DNA of 64,000 nt from NCBI GenBank assembly GCA_965205275.1, contig OZ242168.1:806001-870000 (forward strand), read 5' to 3'. Both the position numbers and the translations under genes were made by a program. The notes beneath the pieces were generated by a model. That model was not told the origin of the DNA, ran no database searches, and saw only the letters and a list, made by a program, of their open reading frames with translations. Every line of letters begins with the position of its first letter. The first letter of the stretch is position 1. The DNA is from WTFY01 sp965205275. GTDB taxonomy: Bacteria > Pseudomonadota > Gammaproteobacteria > UBA4575. Below, in pieces: positions 26,953 through 36,133 of the stretch.

Positions 26953-27908
26953 GCCGGCTCCAGCACTTCCAGTGCATCCATCTGCTCCAGAGTCTGGTCA
27001 AGGCTCTTGAGGTCGTATACGCAATAACCCGGCACGGTACGGTCTATGCGTTTGCTAAAACCGGTCAACACCCTGCCAGGACCCAGCTCAACCAGTGCCT
27101 TGACCCCGCTGGAGACTATATGCTGGATGGTTTCCACCCAGCGCACCGGACTGAATAACTGTCGATACAGCGCATCCTTGATATCGACTTCCCTGTGGTA
27201 TGCCTGGACATCGACATTCTGGACAATCTCTATCCGGGGGGGCTGTATGGCAATATCCTGCAGGTACGTGCGCAGCTGTTTGGCTGCTGGCCTCATCAAG
27301 GTACTGTGTGACGGAACACTCAGGGGTAACAGGACACAGCGTTTGGCCCCGGCACGCTTCGAAGCCTCCACCGCCCGTAAGACTGCCTCACGACTGCCTG
27401 CAATGACGATCTGCCCGGGCGCATTGAAATTTACGGCCTCCACAACCTCCCGTTCCCCGGCGGATTGCTCACATACTTCACCCAGCACATGTGCTTCCAG
27501 ACCCAGGACCGCAGCCATTGCACCCTGTCCTTCAGGAACCGCCTGCTGCATTACCTGGCCCCGATACCTTGCAAGGGGAAGGGCTGCTTCAAAACCAAAG
27601 GACCCGGCACAGGCGAGCGCCGTATATTCCCCGAAACTGTGCCCTGCCATTATTCGTGGTGCGGCAGAAAAGTGCGCATGAAAGACCCTGTACACCGCCA
27701 TGCAGGCACACAGCATGACGGGCTGCGTATTTTCAGTGCGATTGAGTTCTGCTTCAGGTCCAGATGAGGCCAGCTTCCACAAATCCTGCTGCAGGATGTC
27801 CGAACCCTGTTCAAAAGTTTGCCTGACTTCGGGAAATCGTGTACCCAGATCCTCCATCATGCCAATTGACTGTGAACCCTGGCCAGGGAATATATACGCG
27901 AATTCCAT
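26949..27908 (-). CDS. fabD: Malonyl-CoA:ACP transacylase
   Basis: A 319-residue enzyme that loads malonate onto ACP. FPGQGSQSIGM is at the N-terminus. The nucleophile Ser91 lies in AGHSFGEYTALA (most family members have GHSLGEY). The catalytic His is in SVPSHSTLM. It is the first gene of the cluster here; fabH, plsX and rpmF, often found just upstream, are absent, and infA is divergent instead with 114 bases between. Confidence 0.96.
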   Translation of the reverse strand: MEFAYIFPGQGSQSIGMMEDLGTRFPEVRQTFEQGSDILQQDLWKLASSGPEAELNRTENTQPVMLCACMAVYRVFHAHFSAAPRIMAGHSFGEYTALACAGSFGFEAALPLARYRGQVMQQAVPEGQGAMAAVLGLEAHVLGEVCEQSAGEREVVEAVNFNAPGQIVIAGSREAVLRAVEASKRAGAKRCVLLPLSVPSHSTLMRPAAKQLRTYLQDIAIQPPRIEIVQNVDVQAYHREVDIKDALYRQLFSPVRWVETIQHIVSSGVKALVELGPGRVLTGFSKRIDRTVPGYCVYDLKSLDQTLEQMDALEVLEPA

Positions 27909-28022
27909 AGTATTGTGCAGAAAAGAACCTGAATATTCATTGTACTAACAATTCATAGCTCTTGTTTTATTTTTTTGTTGCATGATAATGAGCGCCTTTG
28001 TAATGACCTCTCAAGGAGTAGT

Positions 28023-28241
28023 ATGCCAAAAGAAGACCACATTGAAATGGACGGTACGGTAACTGAAACCCTGCCGAACACGATGTTTCGTGTTGAACTG
28101 GAAAACGGCCACATCGTGACTGCACACATCTCAGGCCGTATGCGAAAACACTACATCAAGATTCTGACGGGCGACAAGGTTACCGTGGAAATGACACCGT
28201 ACGACCTGAGCAAGGGAAGAATTACCTACCGGGGCAAATAA
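28023..28241 (+). CDS. infA: Translation initiation factor IF-1
   Basis: A 72-residue OB-fold protein. The ATG at 28023 with AAGGAG just upstream yields MPKEDHIEMDGTV and the usual IF-1 length. A longer frame from 27975 would add 16 residues and is rejected. GHIVTAHISGRMRKHYIKIL is the conserved core. It is convergent with clpA, five bases apart, and divergent from fabD. Confidence 0.98.
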   Translation: MPKEDHIEMDGTVTETLPNTMFRVELENGHIVTAHISGRMRKHYIKILTGDKVTVEMTPYDLSKGRITYRGK

Positions 28242-28246
28242 TACTT

Positions 28247-30508
28247 TTAATTCAGCACCTTTTCCGGATACTCGATTTCCAGTCCGTTCCCGCTGGTACG
28301 CACCACCACTTTCCCGCCGTTTTCCAGACGTCCAAACAGCAGTTCCTCTGCAAGAGGCTTTTTGACGTGCTCCTGTATGACCCGCTCCATGGGGCGGGCT
28401 CCCATCTTGGCGTCATACCCAAGCCTTGCAATCCAGGCCTTTGCAGCAGGCTCAACCTGGATCTCGACCCTCTTCGCTTCCAGCTGGACCTCAAGCTGTG
28501 CAATAAATTTATCTACGATGTGTAACACGGTATCTTTACCCAGCGCTTCAAACTGAATGATCGCATCCAGACGATTTCTGAATTCAGGGGTAAAGGTACG
28601 CTTGATGATTTCCATGCCATCGGCCTGGTGATCCTGAACCGTAAAGCCTACGCTGGCACGACCCATCTCCTGGGCTCCAGCATTGGTCGTCATCACCAGA
28701 ATGACATTGCGGAAGTCTACTTTTCTGCCATTCGTATCCGTCAACACACCATGGTCCATCACCTGCAGTAACAAATTGAATACGTCCGCATGCGCTTTTT
28801 CCACTTCGTCCAGCAACAGCACGCAATGAGGGGATTTCAATACTGCATCGGTCAAAAGGCCGCCCTGATCAAATCCCACATAACCCGGCGGGGCACCAAT
28901 CAAACGTGAGACGGTATGGCGCTCCATGTATTCAGACATATCAAAGCGCAACAGGTCAATCCCAAGGATGAATGACAGCTGCCGGGTCACCTCGGTTTTA
29001 CCGACGCCCGTGGGTCCTGCAAACAGGAAGCAGCCAATGGGTTTATTCTCATTGCCGATTCCGGAACGCGACATTTTGATCGCCGTAGATAACGTGCCGA
29101 TTGCAGCATCCTGCCCAAAGACGACCAGTTTCAGGTTGCGCTCCAGATTCCTGAGCACTTCTGTATCGCTGGAAGTAACATGCTTGGGAGGGATACGCGC
29201 AATCTTGGAAACAATGTCTTCAATCTGTCTGGTAGTGATCATCTTCTTGCGTGCAGACTTGGGCTTCAGGTTCATGCTCGCCCCAGCTTCATCGATGACA
29301 TCAATGGCCTTGTCAGGCAAGTGCCGGTCATTGATATATTTTGCAGCCAGATCAGCTGCAGCCCGCAATGCCTTTTCGGCATACCGCACGCCGTGATGCT
29401 GCTCAAAGCGACTGCGCAGGCCTTTCAGTATCTGATAGGTTTCCTCGACACTGGGCTCCTCAATATCAATGGTCTGAAAACGCCTTGCCAGGGCATGGTC
29501 TTTTTCAAACACGCCACGAAATTCCTGGTACGTCGTCGAACCGATACATTTCAGCTCACCTGAAGCCAGCATGGGCTTGATCAGGTTGGAAGCATCCATG
29601 ACACCGCCTGATGCAGAGCCTGCACCAATGACAGTGTGGATTTCATCAACAAACAGAATAGTACTTTGCTCTTCTTTCAGCTGTTGCAAAACACCTTTCA
29701 GCCGTTTCTCAAAATCGCCACGATATTTTGTACCGGCAACCAGCCCTCCCAGATCCAAGGCATAAATCGTGTAATCCCTTAAAACATCCGGCACTTCCCG
29801 ATCTACAATTTTTTTAGCCAGACCTTCGGCGATAGCTGTTTTACCCACCCCGGCCTCCCCGATCATGAGCGGGTTATTTTTCCTGCGCCGGCACAAGATC
29901 TGGATGGTGCGCTCAATTTCACTTGCCCGCCCGATCAACGGATCAATCTTTCCATCTGCAGCCAGTTGGTTTAAATTGACTGCATAACAGTCAAGTGGCT
30001 TCGGGCTTTGCGAATCCTTGTGTAACTCGACTTCGGGGTCTGCAGTCACCTCACTGTCTGAATCGAACGGCACTTTCGAGATCCCATGGGCGATATAATT
30101 CACCACGTCCAGGCGCGCCACGTCATGTTGGCCCAGTAGATACACAGCGTGTGATTCCTGTTCACTGAAAATGGCAACCAGCACATTGGCACCGGTTACC
30201 TCTGCCTCCTTCCTTCCGGATGACTGCACATGAAACACTGCACGCTGCAATACACGCTGAAACCCCAGAGTAGGTTGTGTATTACGATCATCTTCATCAG
30301 GGAGCAACGGAGTGTTGTTCTGAATGAACTCGGATAACTCCTTGGCAAGCCTTGACAGGTCAGTCCCGCAGGCACGCAGTACCTTGGCTGCCATCGGATT
30401 TTGTGTCAGGGCGAGCAGCAGGTGCTCTACCGTCATGAATTCATGACGTTTTTCGCGTGCCTCCTTGAAGGCAAGATTCAATGTAAATTCAAGCTCTTTA
30501 TTCAGCAT
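28247..30508 (-). CDS. clpA: ATP-dependent Clp protease ATP-binding subunit ClpA
   Basis: A 753-residue AAA+ unfoldase that feeds substrates to ClpP. It has the N-terminal Clp_N repeats (residues 1-145), then two ATPase domains with Walker A motifs GEAGVGKT (residues 217-224) and GPTGVGKT, and ends with the ClpB_D2 small domain. GAGSASGGVMDASN is also typical. ClpP is not in this window. ClpS, its adaptor, is nine bases upstream in the transcription direction. Confidence 0.97.
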   Translation of the reverse strand: MLNKELEFTLNLAFKEAREKRHEFMTVEHLLLALTQNPMAAKVLRACGTDLSRLAKELSEFIQNNTPLLPDEDDRNTQPTLGFQRVLQRAVFHVQSSGRKEAEVTGANVLVAIFSEQESHAVYLLGQHDVARLDVVNYIAHGISKVPFDSDSEVTADPEVELHKDSQSPKPLDCYAVNLNQLAADGKIDPLIGRASEIERTIQILCRRRKNNPLMIGEAGVGKTAIAEGLAKKIVDREVPDVLRDYTIYALDLGGLVAGTKYRGDFEKRLKGVLQQLKEEQSTILFVDEIHTVIGAGSASGGVMDASNLIKPMLASGELKCIGSTTYQEFRGVFEKDHALARRFQTIDIEEPSVEETYQILKGLRSRFEQHHGVRYAEKALRAAADLAAKYINDRHLPDKAIDVIDEAGASMNLKPKSARKKMITTRQIEDIVSKIARIPPKHVTSSDTEVLRNLERNLKLVVFGQDAAIGTLSTAIKMSRSGIGNENKPIGCFLFAGPTGVGKTEVTRQLSFILGIDLLRFDMSEYMERHTVSRLIGAPPGYVGFDQGGLLTDAVLKSPHCVLLLDEVEKAHADVFNLLLQVMDHGVLTDTNGRKVDFRNVILVMTTNAGAQEMGRASVGFTVQDHQADGMEIIKRTFTPEFRNRLDAIIQFEALGKDTVLHIVDKFIAQLEVQLEAKRVEIQVEPAAKAWIARLGYDAKMGARPMERVIQEHVKKPLAEELLFGRLENGGKVVVRTSGNGLEIEYPEKVLN

Positions 30509-30517
30509 CGTCTGCGA

Positions 30518-30838
30518 TTATGTTTCTTCCATTGTACACAGCAATGGATGGTTATTCATACGCGAATACTCATTCACCTGCGCGACCTTGGTCTCTGCCA
30601 CATCACGTGTATAGACGCCACAAATGCCTTTCCCCCGTGTATGCACATGCAACATGATGCGTGTTGCCTGTTCGCGGTTCATAGTAAAAAAGTTCTCCAG
30701 AATATGTACGACAAATTCCATGGGTGTGTAATCATCGTTCAATAATACCACCTTGTACATCGGCGGCTTGCGGGTTTTCGCCTCTTTTAAGGCCGCCTTG
30801 TCTTCATGGAGAATTTGATCTTGCTCAACCATACTCAA
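30518..30838 (-). CDS. clpS: ClpA adaptor protein ClpS
   Basis: A 106-residue adaptor that delivers N-degron proteins to ClpAP. The binding-site segments MYKVVLLNDDYTPMEFVV and TMNREQATRIMLHVHTRG are conserved. The order clpS-clpA next to infA is the classic gammaproteobacterial arrangement. Confidence 0.97.
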   Translation of the reverse strand: MSMVEQDQILHEDKAALKEAKTRKPPMYKVVLLNDDYTPMEFVVHILENFFTMNREQATRIMLHVHTRGKGICGVYTRDVAETKVAQVNEYSRMNNHPLLCTMEET

Positions 30839-30937
30839 TAACGAATGTTTTATCAGAATGAATCATAGAACCGGTCATACCCCGCACCTGGCAATGTCCG
30901 GAATATACCGTGCGGCCCTGCTCAGGTGTCAGGCTGT

Positions 30938-30952
30938 TGTACACTGTGTACA
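30938..30952. promoter_or_regulatory. 15-bp palindrome between clpS and nudJ
   Basis: TGTACACTGTGTACA is a perfect 7-bp inverted repeat around a single central base. It lies in the 282-base divergent region, about 100 bases before clpS and 170 before nudJ. The outer GCTG/GC bases extend the symmetry imperfectly. The spacing does not fit a LexA box. A regulator binding site is possible, but no cognate regulator is identified. Confidence 0.35.
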
Positions 30953-31120
30953 GCACCCTGCCCTGGCACGCCTGAAAGCATGTCTAGGTTACGGAGTCCG
31001 TTAAAAGTATACTCCACTGATGCGGTATGATTCAATGGGCATTTTTTCAGGGTAGAATTAAAAATCCATATATTTTAAATAGTTACAAGTACATTTTATG
31101 AATAAATCTTGTATATGCCC

Positions 31121-31579
31121 ATGAACTGGCACCCCCATGTCACGGTTGCTGCCGTCATTGAGCATCAGCAAAAATATCTCCTGGTCCAGGAACAGGTTGA
31201 ACAGTGTACGGTATTCAATCAGCCAGCCGGACACTGGGAGCCCGGCGAGACCCTGATTGAGGCCGCCCAACGCGAAACCCTGGAGGAAACAGGATGGGAG
31301 TTCTACCCGGCTGCGCTGGTCGGGGTTTACTGCTGGAAACATCCACATAAAGATGAAACCTTTTTACGTTTTGCCTTGTGCGGAAAGTGCAGCCCGGAAC
31401 GCATCAGCGATGAACTTGATGAAGGTATCCTGCATGCCGGCTGGTACCGTGCTGATGAGATTCTTGCCCTGCCTGAGCATAAGCTCCGAAGTACTCTGGT
31501 CAGACATAGCCTGCAGGACTACCTCAACGGCAAACGCTATGATCTGGACCTTATCCGTGATATTCACCAGCACTGGTGA
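31121..31579 (+). CDS. nudJ: Nudix hydrolase NudJ-like (phosphatase)
   Basis: A 152-residue Nudix protein. The Nudix box is complete: GHWEPGETLIEAAQRE followed by TLEETGW. HVTVAAVIEHQQKYLLVQE at the N-terminus matches NudJ, which hydrolyses nucleoside di- and triphosphates and hydroxymethylpyrimidine pyrophosphate. ATG at 31121 (MNWHPHVTV) is preferred; ATG at 31115 is possible. It is followed by mnmA after 18 bases, as in Escherichia coli, where nudJ and mnmA are neighbours. Confidence 0.92.
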   Translation: MNWHPHVTVAAVIEHQQKYLLVQEQVEQCTVFNQPAGHWEPGETLIEAAQRETLEETGWEFYPAALVGVYCWKHPHKDETFLRFALCGKCSPERISDELDEGILHAGWYRADEILALPEHKLRSTLVRHSLQDYLNGKRYDLDLIRDIHQHW

Positions 31580-31597
31580 TATCCAGACCTCAACCAA

Positions 31598-32689
31598 GTG
31601 GCAAGCGATGTGGCCAAAGTAATCGTGGGAATGTCCGGCGGCGTCGATTCATCCGTTGCCGCCTGGCTGCTGTGTAAACAGGGCTTTGAAGTTGAGGGCC
31701 TGTTTATGAAAAACTGGGAAGAAGATGACGACGAGGAATACTGTGCATCAGCCACTGACCTGGCGGATGCACAACAGGCATGCAGGCAGCTTGATATTCC
31801 CTTGCATACAATCAACTTTTCAAGTGAATACTGGGATCATGTATTCCGCTATTTTCTAGAGGAATATCAGGCCGGGCGCACACCCAATCCGGATGTGATC
31901 TGCAACAGGGAGATCAAATTCAGGGCTTTTCTGGATTATGCGCTGGACCTGGGTGCGGACTACATTGCGACAGGACATTATGTGCGCTGCGAGACCGACC
32001 CCTCTATCAGCCTGAAAAAAGCCCATGACCGCAATAAGGATCAGAGTTATTTTCTGCACACCCTGGACCGGGAACAGTTGAAAAAATCGCTGTTTCCGCT
32101 GGGAGGGATAGAGAAACCTGAAGTACGTGCCATTGCCAGGGAACAAAATTTCAAGGTGCACAACAAGAAGGACAGTACCGGCATCTGCTTTATCGGAGAG
32201 CGCAAATTCAGGGACTTTCTGAAAAACTACATCCCGACCCGGCCGGGCCCGATCATGACAACGGAGGGGAGTTGCGTAGGTGAACATGAAGGCATTATGT
32301 TTTACACCATCGGCCAGCGTCAGGGACTCGGGATTGGGGGTCGGGCCCGTTTACCCGAAGAGCCATGGTACGTCGTCGACAAGGATATCCGCACCAACTG
32401 CCTGTTCGTAGGCCAGGGTCGACAACAGGCCGCATTGTTTCACTCCACCATCCTTACCCAGGCCATCCACTGGATTGCAGGCCAGCCTCCTTCCGACATG
32501 AAAGACCTGAGCGCAAAAATCCGGTACCGGCAACCCGATCAGGCCTGTTCAATCCGGTCATACCGCGATACGGGCTGCGAAATCTCATTCGCTGGGCCAC
32601 AGTGGGCGGTCACTCCTGGCCAGAGCGTGGTATTCTACGAACAGGATACATGCCTTGGCGGGGGCATTATTCAGGCGCGCAAAAGCTAG
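31598..32689 (+). CDS. mnmA: tRNA 2-thiouridine(34) synthase MnmA
   Basis: A 363-residue enzyme that thiolates U34 of tRNA Lys, Glu and Gln. The PP-loop is GMSGGVDSSVAA. The catalytic cysteines are in NPDVICNREIKF and STGICFIGERKF. The start is taken as GTG at 31598 (reading VASDVAKVIVGMSGG), with no strong ribosome binding site. GTG at 31610 is an alternative. Sulfur comes from a relay not encoded here. Confidence 0.95.
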   Translation: MASDVAKVIVGMSGGVDSSVAAWLLCKQGFEVEGLFMKNWEEDDDEEYCASATDLADAQQACRQLDIPLHTINFSSEYWDHVFRYFLEEYQAGRTPNPDVICNREIKFRAFLDYALDLGADYIATGHYVRCETDPSISLKKAHDRNKDQSYFLHTLDREQLKKSLFPLGGIEKPEVRAIAREQNFKVHNKKDSTGICFIGERKFRDFLKNYIPTRPGPIMTTEGSCVGEHEGIMFYTIGQRQGLGIGGRARLPEEPWYVVDKDIRTNCLFVGQGRQQAALFHSTILTQAIHWIAGQPPSDMKDLSAKIRYRQPDQACSIRSYRDTGCEISFAGPQWAVTPGQSVVFYEQDTCLGGGIIQARKS

Positions 32690-32712
32690 CACCCCTGGCG
32701 CAGGCATACCCT

Positions 32713-33336
32713 ATGTTTAAAGTAACCATCAACCAGACGATTGCCCTTGCAGGCCTGTACCAGGCCCTGACGTTAATCCAGCAGGTTGCCTGGCAGGGTA
32801 ATTCCACACATTCGTGTCTGCCTGCCTCCCTGGAGAGTATTCTTAAAATTGATATGGATGACTTCATGGATGCCTACGGGGTAACAGACAATCTTCAATT
32901 AGGATTACATTCGCTTCAGGAAACCCTGGAAAAGCGCCGTGACCCGCAGGTTATAAAACGCACCCGCCATGCGGTCAGCCTGATGTACCTGGAAAGCAAA
33001 TTGCAGACCAGCCCCCAGGCGGTCGCCTCGCTCAGAGACGATATCCAGCGCATCACAGCCCTGCATGCTTCCCGGGATACCCCCATAACAGAACTGGCTC
33101 AGGACCTCGGCCGGCTGTATCAAACCCACATCAGTCCTTTGGGGCCCAGAATCATCATCGAGGGCAATCCAGGCTATTTGAGAATGGAACAATATGCAGG
33201 CATGATTCGTGCGCTTTTACTGGCAGGCATACGGGCTATCGTGCTTTGGCGTCAGGCTCATGGGAAACGCTGGGCATTGTTATTCGGGCAGGCCTCGATC
33301 CTCAGGAATATCACCATCCTGAAGCAAGGCATTTAG
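32713..33336 (+). CDS. hflD: HflD-like lysogenization regulator / membrane-associated protein
   Basis: A 207-residue protein of the HflD (YcfC) family. The N-terminal QTIALAGLYQALTLIQQVAW and the C-terminal IRALLLAGIRAIVLWRQ match family patterns. The frame is open upstream to 32365 inside mnmA; the ATG at 32713 gives the usual length. HflD binds phage lambda CII in Escherichia coli, but its normal cellular role is unsettled. It lies in the nudJ-mnmA-hflD-purB neighbourhood. Confidence 0.9.
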   Translation: MFKVTINQTIALAGLYQALTLIQQVAWQGNSTHSCLPASLESILKIDMDDFMDAYGVTDNLQLGLHSLQETLEKRRDPQVIKRTRHAVSLMYLESKLQTSPQAVASLRDDIQRITALHASRDTPITELAQDLGRLYQTHISPLGPRIIIEGNPGYLRMEQYAGMIRALLLAGIRAIVLWRQAHGKRWALLFGQASILRNITILKQGI

Positions 33337-33442
33337 TGTTAAAACTACCACTTGCAGGTAATTTACCCGCAGCACAGGAATGCTGGATAATGGTATTTTT
33401 TTCACCTAGGAATAGTCCATTCTGACTGTGCAAGGAGTTCGC

Positions 33443-36103
33443 ATGAGCAATAGTTTTGGTACCCGGTCAAACCTGACTGTACACGGAGACAGCTACGAGA
33501 TTTTTGATGTAAGCAAACTTCCTGAGTCTGCCCGCCTGCCCTATTCTCTCAAGATTCTGCTGGAAAACCTGCTTCGCTATGAAGACGGGCACACGGTGAC
33601 CCGGGAGGACATTGCAGCGGTTTTGCATTGGGACGCCGCGGCCAAACCCGGCAATGAAATTGCCTTTCGACCGGCACGTGTGCTGATGCAGGATTTTACA
33701 GGGGTACCCGCTGTGGTAGATCTGGCTGCCATGCGCGATGCCATGCAGACGCTAGGTGGGGATCCGGACAAAATCAATCCCCTGCAACCTGCAGAACTGG
33801 TCATCGACCACTCTGTTCAGGTAGATCATTTTGGCTCTGACAGAGCCTTTGACCTGAATGCAGCCCTTGAATTCAGTCGCAACCGGGAGCGTTACAATTT
33901 CCTGAAATGGGGGCAAAACGCGTTTTCAAATTTCAAGGTCGTGCCACCGGACCGGGGCATTGTACATCAGATCAATCTTGAATATCTGGCACGGGTCATT
34001 TTCTCCAAACAACATGCAGGCACGTTGCAGGCCTACCCGGATACCGTGGTAGGTACGGACTCACATACCACCATGATCAATGGTGTCGGGGTGCTCGGAT
34101 GGGGAGTTGGCGGCATTGAAGCAGAGGCTTCCATGCTGGATCAACCCATTTCCATGCTGATCCCCAGAGTGGTTGGATTCAGGCTGGATGGCCGATTACC
34201 GGAAGGTTCAACAGCCACGGACCTTGTCCTGGTCGTCGTTGAAATGCTACGTAAACACGGGGTGGTCGGGAAATTTGTCGAGTTTTACGGAAAGGGGCTG
34301 GACAATTTACCCTTGGCAGACCGTGCCACTATCGCCAATATGGCGCCCGAGTACGGGGCGACATGTGGCATTTTCCCCATCGATCGGGAGACCATACGCT
34401 ATCTGAACCTGACCGGCCGTGACGCAGGCCAGACTGCACTGGTCGAGGCGTATGCGAAAACGACCGGGATGTGGCGGGATGCGGCACACATGACTGCCGA
34501 GTACAGTGAATATATTGAATTGAATCTGGAAGAGGTGGTCCCCAGTCTTGCAGGACCCCGGCGTCCACAGGACCGGATTGCACTGAAAGATTCCAAACCT
34601 GCATTCATACGGGACAGGCAGACCCTGCAGGAAGAACGCAATATCCAGAGCAAAGGCAGTGCAGACATTGAACTCAATGACGAGAAGATCACCCTCACCG
34701 ATGGCGCTGTGGTCATTGCCGCTATTACCTCCTGCACCAATACCTCCAATCCCGGCGCCATGCTGGGCGCGGGACTGGTTGCAAGAAAAGCCGCACGGCT
34801 GGGCCTTGAAGTCAAACCCTGGGTCAAGACCTCGCTTGCACCAGGTTCACGCGTCGTCACCGAGTATCTGGAAAATGCAGGCGTGATGGAAGACCTTGAA
34901 AAACTTGGATTCCATAACGTCGGATATGGCTGTACCACCTGCATCGGCAATTCCGGCCCCCTTCCTGAACCTGTCGCCAGTGCCATCCAGGATCATAATC
35001 TGATTACCGCATCGGTACTGTCAGGCAATCGTAACTTTGAAGGTCGTGTGCATGCCCAGGTACGCATGAACTATCTGGCTTCCCCGCCACTGGTAGTCGC
35101 TTATGCGATAGCAGGCCGTATGGATATCGATGTATACAATGAACCCCTTGCCGAAAACCCGGAGGGTAATCCTGTCTTTTTGAAAGATATCTGGCCAAGT
35201 CAGCAGGAAATAGCGGATATCGTGGCAAACTTCCTGTCTACTGAACAGTACACGCGCTGCTATGATGATGTATACAGTGGCGAGAACAACTGGAATAGCC
35301 TGGAAGCCAGCCAGAGCCGATTCTTTGCCTGGGAGGATTCGACCTATATTGCCAACCCTCCTTATTTTGAGGGCATGACCCGGTCTGTAGAAGATGTCAG
35401 TGATATCCGAAGGGCACATGTGCTGGCCTATCTCGGCGACTCAGTCACTACCGATCATATTTCTCCGGCAGGCGCTATTGCCCCGGACAGCCCTGCCGGA
35501 CAATACCTGCAGGGCCAGGGAGTGATTCCGGCCGACTTTAACTCGTATGGATCCCGACGCGGCAATCACAACATCATGATGCGCGGTACGTTTGCCAATA
35601 TACGTTTGCGCAACAGACTGGCTCCGGGCTCAGAAGGAGGCGTGACGACTCATCTGCCCTCAGGTAAGCAGACTTCAATTTATGAAGCGGCCATGCACTA
35701 CAAGAAAGAAGGTATCCCTGTCATTATTCTGGCCGGCAAGGAGTACGGTTCAGGCTCATCGAGAGACTGGGCGGCCAAGGGCCCGCGCCTTCTGGGCGTG
35801 AGTGCGGTCATTGCCGAGAGCTATGAGCGTATTCATCGATCCAACCTGGTCGGCATGGGCATTCTGCCCTTGCAGTACAACCCCGCAGACAGTGCCGAAA
35901 GTCTGGGCCTTACAGGCAGGGAGGTATACAGTATAACCGGCCTGCAAAACGGTGCGGCAAAGTCTGTTACGGTCACGACAACCGGTGAGGACGGTTTGGA
36001 AAAATCTTTTCAGGCCGTGGTGCGCATCGATACACCGCAAGAGGTCGAGTACTACCAGAACGGCGGTATCCTGCATTACGTATTACGTCAACTGGCAGCG
36101 TAA
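33443..36103 (+). CDS. acnA: Aconitate hydratase (AcnA type)
   Basis: An 886-residue [4Fe-4S] enzyme isomerising citrate to isocitrate. Cluster-binding cysteines lie in ITSCTNTSNPG and GYGCTTCIGNSGPL. VGTDSHTTMINGVGVLGWGVGG and the C-terminal swivel domain with YGSGSSRDWAAKG are typical. The ATG at 33443 with AAGGAG upstream is preferred over the GTG at 33428. It is inserted between hflD and purB relative to the Escherichia coli order. Confidence 0.97.
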   Translation: MSNSFGTRSNLTVHGDSYEIFDVSKLPESARLPYSLKILLENLLRYEDGHTVTREDIAAVLHWDAAAKPGNEIAFRPARVLMQDFTGVPAVVDLAAMRDAMQTLGGDPDKINPLQPAELVIDHSVQVDHFGSDRAFDLNAALEFSRNRERYNFLKWGQNAFSNFKVVPPDRGIVHQINLEYLARVIFSKQHAGTLQAYPDTVVGTDSHTTMINGVGVLGWGVGGIEAEASMLDQPISMLIPRVVGFRLDGRLPEGSTATDLVLVVVEMLRKHGVVGKFVEFYGKGLDNLPLADRATIANMAPEYGATCGIFPIDRETIRYLNLTGRDAGQTALVEAYAKTTGMWRDAAHMTAEYSEYIELNLEEVVPSLAGPRRPQDRIALKDSKPAFIRDRQTLQEERNIQSKGSADIELNDEKITLTDGAVVIAAITSCTNTSNPGAMLGAGLVARKAARLGLEVKPWVKTSLAPGSRVVTEYLENAGVMEDLEKLGFHNVGYGCTTCIGNSGPLPEPVASAIQDHNLITASVLSGNRNFEGRVHAQVRMNYLASPPLVVAYAIAGRMDIDVYNEPLAENPEGNPVFLKDIWPSQQEIADIVANFLSTEQYTRCYDDVYSGENNWNSLEASQSRFFAWEDSTYIANPPYFEGMTRSVEDVSDIRRAHVLAYLGDSVTTDHISPAGAIAPDSPAGQYLQGQGVIPADFNSYGSRRGNHNIMMRGTFANIRLRNRLAPGSEGGVTTHLPSGKQTSIYEAAMHYKKEGIPVIILAGKEYGSGSSRDWAAKGPRLLGVSAVIAESYERIHRSNLVGMGILPLQYNPADSAESLGLTGREVYSITGLQNGAAKSVTVTTTGEDGLEKSFQAVVRIDTPQEVEYYQNGGILHYVLRQLAA

Positions 36104-36133
36104 GCTGCCATTGCGCAGGCGATGCGGACCGGG

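Noticed and set aside
27975..28022. 16-residue N-terminal extension of IF-1
   Set aside because: AAGGAG fits the ATG at 28023 and the usual IF-1 length is 72 residues.
30934..30953. LexA-like CTG...CAG box
   Set aside because: The gap between the half-sites is 14 bases, not 10.
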